Part shown: positions 8,687 through 17,608 of the stretch, piece after piece
Numbering within the stretch: the first letter of the stretch is position 1
How the letters are laid out: each line of letters starts with the position of its first letter
Assembly (NCBI GenBank): GCA_017395545.1
Contig: JAFPUF010000064.1
Coordinates: 29,311 to 93,310, forward strand
Origin: Treponema sp.
GTDB lineage: Bacteria; Spirochaetota; Spirochaetia; Treponematales; Treponemataceae
Reading direction: 5' to 3'
Length of the DNA: 64,000 nt
The notes under the pieces: model-generated
The model's input: only the letters and a program-made list of their open reading frames with translations
What the model was told of the DNA's origin: nothing
Databases searched by the model: none
Translations under genes and position numbers: made by a program

Positions 8687-10062
8687 TGAAAAAAATAAAG
8701 ATTACTGCCGTCATACTGATAATCCTCAGCTTTCTGCTTTCGGGTATTTCCATTCTTTACTCACTTTTGTCGGGAAACGAGGGCGACTCTTTAAAAAGCC
8801 TTACAATCGCAAATCATGCCTACGATACGATTTATGATGAAATTATGAGGCCTCTGACAGTCTCAAAGACGATGGCTTACGACACCTTTCTCAGGGACAA
8901 ACTCGAGAACGAAGAGAAATACACAGAACAGGAAATGGCGTCCTTTCTGTCGGACTATCTTTCAACCATAAAAGAAAAATTTAATTATTCTTCGGCATTC
9001 GTAGTTTCTGAAAAAACACGCCGCTACTACACTCCAGGCGGAATCTCAAAAATCCTGAACCCACAGAAAGTTCCCTACGACATCTGGTATCCGCTTTTCA
9101 TCAACAGTAACCTGGAATACGACCTCGATACTGACCGCGACCAGTTGAACGAATATCTCTGGACAGTCTTCATAAACATCAAGGTTACGGGAAAAGACGG
9201 AACCCTTCTCGGAGTCTGCGGAGTCGGCGTCGTAATGGAAAACCTCCAGTCAATAATCACAAGTCTTGAAGACGAATTCGACATAAAAATAAACCTGATT
9301 GACCTTGAAGGACTTGTCCGCATCGATACGAACACCACAAACATCGAGAATGCATACATTTCTGAGGCAATTGCCGACGGGGCTGGAAGCGAGAGATTTT
9401 CATTCTCCCGCAAAGGCCTGAGCAATGTGCGTATGGTCCGCTTCATGAAAGATCTGGAATGGTACATCGTAGTACAGGGCAGAATTGAAAGACGGATTAT
9501 AACTCCGAAATTTTTTGTCTGGCCCGCACTTTTTTTAATTCTGATCCTTGCAGTTTTCTTCCTGATTGCAGGAGTTGGTACAAAAGAAAAGCAGAAACAG
9601 TCCGAAATTCAGGATACGCTTGAAGATTCAATCACCGGGCTTCCGAACCGCAATTATTTCAAAGAAGCATACGGTGAGATGGGAATTTTCACGACGACCC
9701 GCTACAAGACAATCGCATTCGTTGACATCGACAATTTTGACAGTCTTTCAGCCGATATGGACGGAAATGAAATATTGCGCAAACTCATAAGAGTCTCGAA
9801 TGCAACTTTCTGGAATCAGGGACAGCTTTTAAAATGGGACAAGGACGAATTCCTGGCAATTCTTGAAACGGGCGTAAGGGAAACGAAAGAGAATTTTGCA
9901 AAACTCTGCAGTAAAATCGAGAGAGAAATCGGAATCACGCTTTCAGTTGGAGTTGCCGAAATAAATCTTTCCGACACAATCAAGGTAAACTATTACCGTG
10001 CGATTCAGGCCTGCTACGCCGCAAAGGAAAACGGCGGGAACGGAGTAGTTGTACATGTCTGA
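8686..10062 (+). CDS. dCache sensor protein with degenerate GGDEF domain
   Basis: 458 residues: N-terminal membrane helix, periplasmic dCache-like region (~35-270), second helix (~275-295), then a GGDEF fold beginning at DSITGLPNRNYF. The catalytic loop reads WDKDEF (residues 384-389) in place of F/YGGDEF: both glycines are lost, so cyclase activity is unlikely. Elsewhere the fold is kept (FVDIDNFDSL, LSVGVAE, YAAKENGGNG). Degenerate GGDEF domains commonly bind GTP or c-di-GMP allosterically or act as scaffolds; which applies here is unknown. It starts on TGATG with GAGGAG upstream and overlaps the following kinase gene by 8 bases. Confidence 0.87.
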   Translation: MKKIKITAVILIILSFLLSGISILYSLLSGNEGDSLKSLTIANHAYDTIYDEIMRPLTVSKTMAYDTFLRDKLENEEKYTEQEMASFLSDYLSTIKEKFNYSSAFVVSEKTRRYYTPGGISKILNPQKVPYDIWYPLFINSNLEYDLDTDRDQLNEYLWTVFINIKVTGKDGTLLGVCGVGVVMENLQSIITSLEDEFDIKINLIDLEGLVRIDTNTTNIENAYISEAIADGAGSERFSFSRKGLSNVRMVRFMKDLEWYIVVQGRIERRIITPKFFVWPALFLILILAVFFLIAGVGTKEKQKQSEIQDTLEDSITGLPNRNYFKEAYGEMGIFTTTRYKTIAFVDIDNFDSLSADMDGNEILRKLIRVSNATFWNQGQLLKWDKDEFLAILETGVRETKENFAKLCSKIEREIGITLSVGVAEINLSDTIKVNYYRAIQACYAAKENGGNGVVVHV

Positions 10063-13000
10063 TTCAAAAAAAGTAAAGAATATAAAAAATCTCCGCCCTA
10101 TCAGGAACGAACTTTTCCTTTTTTCTTTCGGACCAATACTCCTCGTCTTCGCAGTTTCTTTTATCCTGATTTATTTTTCAAGCAGGGACTCTGCCATTAA
10201 GAATCTCAAAAAAAACCTGACTTTTATCGCAAACCAGAAAGAAACCGAATTCAACGCATGTTTTTCTTCAGTCGAGCGGAGCGTCGAGAGCATAAGCAGA
10301 TATATTCTTGAAACTCTGGACGAAGAACGCACCCTTACCGACAAAAAATACGAAAAAGAATATTTTACAGAACTTGAGGACAGGCTCAGCAGGATGGCTT
10401 CCATCGCAAAGGACTCCGTTGCAGTCTATTTCAGGCTTGAGCAGGAAAAATACGGCGGAAAGAGCGGAGTCTTCATGTCGGGAAGCCGCAAGACAGGCTT
10501 TATCAGCGTAAGCCCGACCGACCTCACCCAGTATGCGCCCACCGACACCGAGCATGTCTGCTGGTACTACGCCCCGCTTTGGAAAGGAAGTGCAGTCTGG
10601 GTTGAGCCCTATATAAACAAAAACGTCAACAAATATCTTCTCTCCTACTCGATGCCGCTCTACAGAAACAAAAAATTCTTCGGGGTCACGGGAATCGACA
10701 TCAACCTCGCTACAATCAAGAATATTTCGGACAGTCTTCCTCTTGAAGAATGTTCCGCAATTCTTCTGACCTCTGACAAGACCCTGATTTATGACACAAC
10801 TGCAAAAAACAGTTCGAATGCACGCGAAATAGACAACACAATACGCTCGCTGAAAGTGTTTTACGATAAAGGCACGAGAGGTGAAATTCAGGAATTCGTT
10901 AGCAACGAGACTACCAGATACGGAATCAGGCGCGACCTTCAGAACGGAATGACTTTAATCATCTCTCTCCCGGTTTCTGCCCTCTCCGAAAACAAGAATT
11001 TCCTGAACGTCAAGCTTCTTCTGCTTCTTATCGTATCACTCGCAGTCGAAACTTTTCTTGTCTGGCTCTGCGACAAACAGGTTCTTGAGCCGGTCTCAGA
11101 CCTTACGAAGGCGTCTTACCGTCTTTCCCGCGGTGAACTCGGAATCCCGATTCTTTACCGCTCTAACAACGAAATCGGATTTCTTGCAGACTCAATCAGA
11201 AAAATGGCCGTCCAGATCCGCGAATACATCGAGTTTATCCGTGAGCAGACCAAAAGCGAACGGGAAGCAAAGGAAAGTGCAATCAGCGCGTCAAAGGCAA
11301 AGGGCGAGTTTCTTGCGAACATGAGCCACGAAATCCGCACCCCGATTAACGCAGTCCTCGGTATGGACGAGATGATTCTTCGCGAAAGTGATGACAAGGA
11401 AATTCTGGAATATGCCGTGAACATAAAGAAGGCGGGGAATTCCCTTCTCTCGATTGTAAACGACGTGCTCGACTTCTCAAAGATTGAGTCCGGAAAAATG
11501 GAGCTTATTCCCGAGACTTACGATTTTTCTTCGATTCTGGTGGACATAATCTCAATGATTTCAGAAAGAGCCGCAAAAAAGAACCTGGATTTCATCATCA
11601 ACATCAACCCGAATATTCCGAAACTTCTGATTGGCGACAGTTTCCGCATAAAGCAGTGCATCACGAATCTTCTCACGAACGCAATAAAATACACTGACGA
11701 CGGACATATTCTTTTTGAAATTGAATTCGACGAAAAAAACAGCGAAGAAAACAAGATTCAGCTTTCAGTAAGCATTGAAGACACTGGAATCGGAATCAAA
11801 GAAAAAGATATTGAAAAACTTTTCTCACCTTTTGAGCGGATTGAAGAAGAACGCAACCGTACAATCGAAGGCACGGGACTCGGAATCAGCCTCGTTCAGA
11901 ACATTCTCAAACTGATGAACAGCACTCTCCAGGTTCACAGTGTCTACACAGAAGGCTCAAGATTCTCCTTTACGATTGAGCAGGAAAAAGCAGGAGAAGA
12001 CAAAATCGGTGACATAATGGAAAGCTACCACAAGGCACTTGAGTTTACCGAAAAATACAGGGAGACGCTGATTGCGCCGAAAGCAAGACTTCTTTTTGCC
12101 GATGACACGAAGATGAACCTTGAGGTCGTCAAAGGACTTCTTAAAAAAACAAAAATCCAGCTTGACCTTGTGATGAGCGGAAAGGAAGCAATCCAGAAGG
12201 CCTGCGAAAACGAGTATGACATCATCTTCATCGACCACAGAATGCCGGTCATGGACGGAATTGAGACTCTCGAAGAAATGAAAGCCTCTGTAGATAACAA
12301 AAACCCTGAAAAACCGTACATTGCCCTCACTGCGAACGCAATTTCCGGTGCAAGGGAAATGTATCTGGATGCAGGGTTCACGGACTACCTCTCAAAGCCG
12401 ATAAACCCGAAAAGTCTGAGCGATATAATCAGAAAATACCTCCCGCCACAGCTCATTCAGGAAGAAGCTGAAGCAAACCAGACTGACGGAAACGAAAAAA
12501 CTGAGCAGGAAGAAGAGAATCCTCCAGAATTTCCGAAGATTTCAGGAGTTGATTTTAACGTGGCGATGGAAAACTGCGGGAACGCTTCTCTTGTCCGGGA
12601 TATGGTCAGGATGTTCTACAATTCAATCGAAAAAGAATCTGAAGACCTTGAGAATTTCGTTAAGGAAAAAGACCTTGAGAATTTCCGCATAAAAGTTCAT
12701 GCGCTCAAAAGTTCGGCAAGAATAATCGGCGCAAAGAAACTCTCTTCCATGGCCGAAAGACTTGAGAAAAACGCCGGCGACAAGGATATCGATACGATTC
12801 AAAAAAAATTACCTGAACTGCTGAAATTTTACCGCGGATATCTAGCAAAATTCTCAAAGTTCATTAATAATGAGGTATCTGAATTTTCAGAAAATATTAA
12901 ACTTTCTTCCGAAGCTTTCAGAAACAGGATGGAAAATCTTTCGTCTGCCGTTGAAGATTTCAACAGCAACGAATGTGACAAATGGCTGAAAGAAATGTCT

Positions 13001-13123
13001 TCTTTCTCCGTTCCTGAAGAATTCTCAGAATTTTTCAGCCAGATAAAAAACGGTATTGAATGCATTGATTTTGCGCAACTTAAAAAACTGACGGATGATT
13101 TTAAAAATCGTTATGGAGGCTAA
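10055..13123 (+). CDS. Hybrid sensor histidine kinase (dCache-HAMP-HisKA-HATPase-REC-HPt)
   Basis: 1022 residues. Membrane helix, periplasmic dCache domain (~45-305), helix, HAMP (~330-385), then HisKA with MSHEIRTPINAVLG (His 425), HATPase with NLLTNAIKYT, EDTGIGI and GTGLGISL boxes, a receiver (acidic pair in LFADDTKMN, acceptor Asp 727 in FIDHRMPVMDG) and a C-terminal HPt with VHALKSSARIIGA (His 882). This is a complete internal phosphorelay, ending in an HPt that can pass phosphate to a separate receiver. The gene immediately downstream supplies one. ATG 10055 was preferred to an in-frame TTG six bases upstream because CGGAG sits 9 bases before it. Confidence 0.94.
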   Translation: MSDSKKVKNIKNLRPIRNELFLFSFGPILLVFAVSFILIYFSSRDSAIKNLKKNLTFIANQKETEFNACFSSVERSVESISRYILETLDEERTLTDKKYEKEYFTELEDRLSRMASIAKDSVAVYFRLEQEKYGGKSGVFMSGSRKTGFISVSPTDLTQYAPTDTEHVCWYYAPLWKGSAVWVEPYINKNVNKYLLSYSMPLYRNKKFFGVTGIDINLATIKNISDSLPLEECSAILLTSDKTLIYDTTAKNSSNAREIDNTIRSLKVFYDKGTRGEIQEFVSNETTRYGIRRDLQNGMTLIISLPVSALSENKNFLNVKLLLLLIVSLAVETFLVWLCDKQVLEPVSDLTKASYRLSRGELGIPILYRSNNEIGFLADSIRKMAVQIREYIEFIREQTKSEREAKESAISASKAKGEFLANMSHEIRTPINAVLGMDEMILRESDDKEILEYAVNIKKAGNSLLSIVNDVLDFSKIESGKMELIPETYDFSSILVDIISMISERAAKKNLDFIININPNIPKLLIGDSFRIKQCITNLLTNAIKYTDDGHILFEIEFDEKNSEENKIQLSVSIEDTGIGIKEKDIEKLFSPFERIEEERNRTIEGTGLGISLVQNILKLMNSTLQVHSVYTEGSRFSFTIEQEKAGEDKIGDIMESYHKALEFTEKYRETLIAPKARLLFADDTKMNLEVVKGLLKKTKIQLDLVMSGKEAIQKACENEYDIIFIDHRMPVMDGIETLEEMKASVDNKNPEKPYIALTANAISGAREMYLDAGFTDYLSKPINPKSLSDIIRKYLPPQLIQEEAEANQTDGNEKTEQEEENPPEFPKISGVDFNVAMENCGNASLVRDMVRMFYNSIEKESEDLENFVKEKDLENFRIKVHALKSSARIIGAKKLSSMAERLEKNAGDKDIDTIQKKLPELLKFYRGYLAKFSKFINNEVSEFSENIKLSSEAFRNRMENLSSAVEDFNSNECDKWLKEMSSFSVPEEFSEFFSQIKNGIECIDFAQLKKLTDDFKNRYGG

Positions 13124-13125
13124 AA

Positions 13126-13944
13126 ATGGACGAATATATTGAAGAACTGACCGAAGAAGTTCTGCCCGACTTTGATACTTCCAAACCAAAAGAAACGCCA
13201 GAAGAAGTTATTTATGTTGTCGGCGAATCAAAAAAACTCGTAATCCAGAATTTTCTGAACGAACTCAAGAATTTCGACATCCATACGATTCAGGTGGCAC
13301 CGAGTCCGATTACAGTCGGCGAACTTCCGGCAAAACCAATCAACATTATTGTCTGTCTGTCTGACGACATGGACACAAAAATGTTCCATACTCTCAAGAC
13401 ATACTCAAAAAAATACAACTGGCACATTTATTTCATACGGAACGATGCCGCGCTTTCCCAGGCTGATGAAGGCTTTATCAAAGAAACATCTCCTTTTATG
13501 TTCACAAAACTTCCAATCAACATGGACGGTTTTTTCAGGGCATACAACTGGAGCAATCTCGAAAAAAAGCGGATTCTTGTCGTGGATGACGATGCAATGG
13601 TCCTCAGGCAGATTCAGTCACTTCTGCAGCCGGATTACGAGGTTTTCCTTGTAAACTCAGGTTCCGGAGCACTTGAATTCCTCGACAAGCATCATGTAGA
13701 TCTGGTTCTTCTTGACTTTGAAATGCCCGGAATGAACGGACCGAGCACGCTCAAGCTTTTAAGGAACAATCCGGAAACATCAAAACTGCCGGTCATTTTC
13801 CTCACTGCGAAAGGCGATCAGGCTTCAGTTATGGCAGCCCTCCAGCAAAAGCCAAACGGCTACATCCTGAAAATCCGCTCTCCAAACGAAATCACAGGCG
13901 CAATCAGTGACTTTTTCAGTAAATATGTGGTTTCGTACGAGTAA
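13126..13944 (+). CDS. Response regulator with C-terminal receiver and unknown N-terminal domain
   Basis: 272 residues. The C-terminal half is a receiver: VVDDDAMVLRQ (acidic residues about 154-155), acceptor Asp 197 in LVLLDFEMPGMNG, then the conserved Thr and Lys positions (VIFLTAKGD, YILKIRSP). Residues ~25-135 look like a receiver-type alpha/beta fold without the acidic pocket, so the protein may be a pseudo-receiver/receiver pair. No DNA-binding or enzymatic output is visible; the output is likely by protein contact. It starts two bases after the hybrid kinase with GGAGG upstream and is the obvious receiver for the HPt. Its last 29 bases overlap cbiA on the other strand. Confidence 0.85.
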   Translation: MDEYIEELTEEVLPDFDTSKPKETPEEVIYVVGESKKLVIQNFLNELKNFDIHTIQVAPSPITVGELPAKPINIIVCLSDDMDTKMFHTLKTYSKKYNWHIYFIRNDAALSQADEGFIKETSPFMFTKLPINMDGFFRAYNWSNLEKKRILVVDDDAMVLRQIQSLLQPDYEVFLVNSGSGALEFLDKHHVDLVLLDFEMPGMNGPSTLKLLRNNPETSKLPVIFLTAKGDQASVMAALQQKPNGYILKIRSPNEITGAISDFFSKYVVSYE

Positions 13945-15415
13945 GGGCCGTCTCCAGAAACCATCTGACAATCTCCGGGCTTGAGCGGTAATACAGATGC
14001 GGAAAACCCGCGAGCATTGTCGGTGTGAAAATCATGCAGTCCCAACTCTTTTTTGAGAGCGGTTTTGAAGCCGTGAAATCCGCCCCGTTGTTCGTGCTGT
14101 CAAAATAGTGGAATTCGTGACCTTTGATAGAGAAATCTCGTGACAAGCAGGGGTTTTCGCCCCCTGCCTTTTCGTACGCCCCGCCCTTCAAAGCGAAATC
14201 CGCATACCCGAAGCGCACGAGTTTTCCTGTGTAACGGCTCTCGCCTTTTATCGCCCCGCACATTTCGTAAGATTCGCCCGTTTCAGTGATGATTTTCTCC
14301 TGAAGGTACATAAATCCGCCACATTCCGCCATCACAGGAAGCCCGCCATCGACCGCTGATTTTATCGATTTCCGCATTGATTCGTTCGCCTGAAGAGGGC
14401 TTGCGTAAAGTTCCGGGTAACCGCCCCCGATTAAAAGTCCGTTCACGCCGTTTGGGAGAGATTTGTCGTGCAAGGGCGAGAAGTAAACGAGTTTTGCGCC
14501 AGATTTTTCGAGAATCTTCAAGTTTTCGTGGTAGTAAAAGCAGAACGCTTCGTCCAGGGCAACAGCGAGGGTTAATTCGGAATTCGGAATTCTGAATGCG
14601 GAATTAGTGGAAGTTTTAATTTCAAAGGGAGAGGTCTCTCCGTCGCTCCCTACCCGCAACGCCCCGTTTGATATTTTTTCCAGTGCTTCAAAATCCAGCG
14701 TTGTTTCGAGTGTTCTGGCGGTGTTTTGGATTTGTTCTTTTAAGTTTTTGATTTCGTCTGGCAGAAGAAGTCCAAGATGCCGGCTTTTCCACACATCTTT
14801 TGAGTCTTTCGGGAGATAGCCGATGACTTTTACGCCGTATTCAGAGGATGTTTCTTCTTCAATCAGGGATTTTAAGAGCTGAAAAGTGCCTTTTGAAACT
14901 TTGTTCAGAAAGATTCCTTTTATAAGATTTTCGCCCGTGCCACTGTGAGCCTTGTCGTAATCCAGGAATCCTCTTACGAGCGGAACGATTGAACGGCTCG
15001 CCCCTTCGGCATCTATCACAAGGAGAATGGGCGTTTTTGTGATTCGGACGATGTCGTAACTTGAGGCTTTTAGGGAAGTTCCGCCGAGACCGTCGAAAAG
15101 CCCCATCACGCCCTCGATTACGGCACAATCTCCTTCTGCCATGTTCTCGCTGAAAATCTGCCTGACCTCTTCTTCATCAACAAAAAAACTGTCGAGGTTC
15201 GTTGAGTGGATTCCTAGAACCTGCTTGTGGAACATAGGATCGATGAAATCTGGACCGCACTTGAACGCAACCGGACGCTTTCCGTGATTCTTCAGAAGCT
15301 GTAAAATCGCACAGGTCAGCGTGGTTTTTCCGCTTCCGCTTTTTGGGGCAGAAATCATGAGACGGGGGGCGTTGAAAATTTGTGACTTTCTTTTTTCGTC
15401 TGATTTTCCGCTCAC
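13916..15415 (-). CDS. cbiA: Cobyrinic acid a,c-diamide synthase
   Basis: Amidates the a and c carboxylates of (hydrogeno)cobyrinic acid using ATP and glutamine. 499 residues. The N-terminal synthetase domain shows the P-loop-like SAPKSGSGKTTLTCAIL near residue 20 and DFIDPMFHKQVLG. The C-terminal class I glutaminase-like domain shows LLIGGGYPELYA and the nucleophile loop MAECGGFMYL (Cys near 375), with a late HEFHYF. The linker carries the peptide NSAFRIPNSEL encoded by heptamer repeats (see 14573-14607). The ATG overlaps the cbiET stop by 4 bases. The 3' end overlaps the convergent response regulator by 29 bases, so no terminator fits between them. Confidence 0.93.
   Translation of the reverse strand: MSGKSDEKRKSQIFNAPRLMISAPKSGSGKTTLTCAILQLLKNHGKRPVAFKCGPDFIDPMFHKQVLGIHSTNLDSFFVDEEEVRQIFSENMAEGDCAVIEGVMGLFDGLGGTSLKASSYDIVRITKTPILLVIDAEGASRSIVPLVRGFLDYDKAHSGTGENLIKGIFLNKVSKGTFQLLKSLIEEETSSEYGVKVIGYLPKDSKDVWKSRHLGLLLPDEIKNLKEQIQNTARTLETTLDFEALEKISNGALRVGSDGETSPFEIKTSTNSAFRIPNSELTLAVALDEAFCFYYHENLKILEKSGAKLVYFSPLHDKSLPNGVNGLLIGGGYPELYASPLQANESMRKSIKSAVDGGLPVMAECGGFMYLQEKIITETGESYEMCGAIKGESRYTGKLVRFGYADFALKGGAYEKAGGENPCLSRDFSIKGHEFHYFDSTNNGADFTASKPLSKKSWDCMIFTPTMLAGFPHLYYRSSPEIVRWFLETALTRTKPHIY
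14573..14607. repeat. Five-unit heptamer repeat array inside cbiA
   Basis: Units read TAATTCG, GAATTCG, GAATTCT, GAATGCG, GAATTAG on the plus strand. On the coding strand the array yields NSAFRIPNSEL in the interdomain linker of CbiA. It resembles the intergenic heptamer array at 25616-25650 and the short tandemly repeated repetitive sequences described in cyanobacteria. Confidence 0.7.
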
Positions 15416-16773
15416 TGCTCTTCCCCTGTCTTTCCCGAAAAACTTACGATGTATACGGGATTCTGTGCTTTCATCAGGTGGAAATCCCCCGCCCGCTCGG
15501 CATGGCTAACCGAAACCTGAGTGATTTCGGCATTTTCGATTCTGTTTTGGGCTTCAAGCGACTTCAAAAGATTCTGCATCTCGCACAGATTTTCAAGAGA
15601 AACAAAATTCGCCACGATTCGCACAAGCGGATTCTTTTTTAACGCAAATTCCACGATTTCACGGAGATTTCCTTTACTTCCGCCTATAAAAACATGGGTC
15701 GGAGCAGGAAAATCGAGACAATACGGGGCATTTCCGAGGATACAGGTCACATTTTCAAGAGAGTATTTATCAACATTCTTTTTTGTGAGTTCGAACGCTT
15801 CTTCCTTACATTCAACAGCAAAAACCTGTCCTTCAGTTGCAATCCGCCCCCCTTCCACAGTGACGGAGCCCGTTCCGCTTCCAATGTCGTAAAAAACAGA
15901 AGACTCTGAAAGACCTAGAGATGCGAGCGAGAGACGGCGGACTTCTTTTTTGGTCATCGGGATTTTTTCGGCACGGATAAAGTCCTCGTCGTTCAAAAAA
16001 GGCGTGACTGGCTGGGATTTTGCACCTTCATTTTCAACAAGAAGCACGAAAAGCCCTTTTTCATTGTCGAAATGACACGCTGATTCTTCATTCCGTTCGC
16101 TGTCGTTCAGTCCGGCCGAAGTGATAGTGAAACAAGTTATTTTTTCATCACTGTACGAAAGATTTTTGCCAAGCCAGCATTTGACTTTTGAAAGAATTCC
16201 ATTTGAAATTGCTTTTTGAATTTTTTCAGAGAGAGATTTGACATCTTCTGCACCAGAAAGAATGAAAAAACACGCCGGATTTTTGCGAATCTGCTCGATT
16301 GCGTTGCATTTTGCACCGTGAAGGGAAAGAAACTTCCAGTTCTGCCATGATTTCTGCAATTTTGAGGCAAAATAGACAGCAGACGAGATTCCCGGAATGG
16401 CATTGATTTCCCATTCGCAGACTTCAGAATTCGCCGTTTCAGATGAGTCAGCCGCTGTGAAAGAGAAAAAGCTTTCCGCCCCGCTGAAAAATCCCACATC
16501 GCCGGAGAAGACCACGCAGGCACTTTCATACTGCGGATTTTCTTTTAGATACGAAAAGATTTCTTCGGCACGGTAAAGAGGATCGGTTTTGGGATTTTTT
16601 TTGCCCGTTTCAGATACGCTCGTTTCGACTCCGCTCAACGACCGAACGGCAATTTCTATCATTCTTTTTGCACCGAAAATAATCTGGGCGTTTTGAAGAG
16701 CTGATTTTGCTTCGATTGTGAGAAAGTTTTCGCTGCCACATCCCATGCCAATCAGGGTCAGTTGTTTTTTCAT
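15412..16773 (-). CDS. cbiET: Precorrin-6Y C5,15-methyltransferase (CbiE-CbiT fusion, CobL type)
   Basis: Methylates C5 and C15 of the corrin ring and decarboxylates the acetate side chain in B12 synthesis. The 453-residue protein starts with a CbiE tetrapyrrole methylase domain (LTLIGMGCGSENFLTIEA, residues 1-~240) and continues with a CbiT SAM-dependent methyltransferase (MTKKEVRRLSLASLGL, then FYDIGSGTGSVTVEGG around 305, and FIGGSKGNLREIVEFAL around 380). The middle linker (~170-250) is acidic and less conserved. It overlaps cbiJ upstream and cbiA downstream by 4 bases each, so the three enzymes are translationally coupled. Confidence 0.93.
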   Translation of the reverse strand: MKKQLTLIGMGCGSENFLTIEAKSALQNAQIIFGAKRMIEIAVRSLSGVETSVSETGKKNPKTDPLYRAEEIFSYLKENPQYESACVVFSGDVGFFSGAESFFSFTAADSSETANSEVCEWEINAIPGISSAVYFASKLQKSWQNWKFLSLHGAKCNAIEQIRKNPACFFILSGAEDVKSLSEKIQKAISNGILSKVKCWLGKNLSYSDEKITCFTITSAGLNDSERNEESACHFDNEKGLFVLLVENEGAKSQPVTPFLNDEDFIRAEKIPMTKKEVRRLSLASLGLSESSVFYDIGSGTGSVTVEGGRIATEGQVFAVECKEEAFELTKKNVDKYSLENVTCILGNAPYCLDFPAPTHVFIGGSKGNLREIVEFALKKNPLVRIVANFVSLENLCEMQNLLKSLEAQNRIENAEITQVSVSHAERAGDFHLMKAQNPVYIVSFSGKTGEEQ

Positions 16774-17600
16774 TGTAATTGCCTGATTATATCACAAATC
16801 TCCCCGACCGTGTGAAAGACTTCCGACTCGCAGGCATTTTTTTCCTGAATGACTGTGTTGTCCGGCGTGTGCTGCGCTTTCTCCGGATTCTCGATTACGG
16901 CGATTTTCATTCCAAGTTTTTTCGCAGCCTCAATTTTCTCAAAATATCCGCCGATTTTCCCGCTTTCTTTGGTCAGAAGGATTTTTGCACCGCTCTCTTC
17001 GAACTGTATTTCGTTCATTTTTTCTGAGAAGGGGCCCTGCATTGCGATAATCTGGCTTCTAAGGATTCCGCATGTCTCACAGATTTTAAGGCTTTCGACA
17101 GAAGGAAGCACCCGCACGAAAAGTCTTGATTTGTCCGTAATTTTTGCGCAGAGTTCTGGAAGTTCCTTGCTTCCTGTTGAGACGAAGATTTTACCGCTCA
17201 GGGATTCCAGCCAGTCTGCGGCAGTGGAAATGTCAGAAAAACAGTTTTCTCCATTCAGGTTCGAGTCTGTTGAAATATCATTAGTGCCGTCCGTGTTTCT
17301 TGCAAGCCTCAAATACCGGATTTTTGTCCGGTCACATGCTTTCCTGATTTCTTTTGAAACTTCCGTAGCGAACGGGTGTGTGGCATCAACCACGAGGTCA
17401 TACTTTTTTTGAAGAAATAAATCCGACATCTCGCCACAATCAAGCCGTCCCTGAAGAATTGTGATATTATCCGCTTTTGGAAGAAGAGCCGCTCCGTATT
17501 CCGTGGCTACGCTCACCGTACAGTCAAATCCGCAACCGGAAAGTTTTTCACACAGTTCACGCCCTTCCGTAGTTCCAGCAAAAATCATTATTTTCTTCAT
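16770..17600 (-). CDS. cbiJ: Precorrin-6A / cobalt-precorrin-6A reductase
   Basis: NADPH-dependent reductase of the corrin macrocycle. 276 residues, the usual length. Recognisable features are MIFAGTTEGRELCEKL at the N-terminus, VSVATEYGAALLP, VVDATHPFATEVS (around residue 70) and the C-terminal LLTKESGKIGGYFEKIEAA. It is cytoplasmic. It sits 8 bases after a large lipoprotein gene and overlaps cbiET by four bases. CbiC and the other ring-contraction genes are not in this window, so the pathway must be completed elsewhere. Confidence 0.92.
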   Translation of the reverse strand: MKKIMIFAGTTEGRELCEKLSGCGFDCTVSVATEYGAALLPKADNITILQGRLDCGEMSDLFLQKKYDLVVDATHPFATEVSKEIRKACDRTKIRYLRLARNTDGTNDISTDSNLNGENCFSDISTAADWLESLSGKIFVSTGSKELPELCAKITDKSRLFVRVLPSVESLKICETCGILRSQIIAMQGPFSEKMNEIQFEESGAKILLTKESGKIGGYFEKIEAAKKLGMKIAVIENPEKAQHTPDNTVIQEKNACESEVFHTVGEICDIIRQLQ

Positions 17601-17608
17601 GGGGCTCC

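Noticed and set aside
16849..17412. Long plus-strand open frame (187 codons) opposite cbiJ
   Set aside because: Antisense shadow of a well-supported enzyme gene; the translation resembles no protein.
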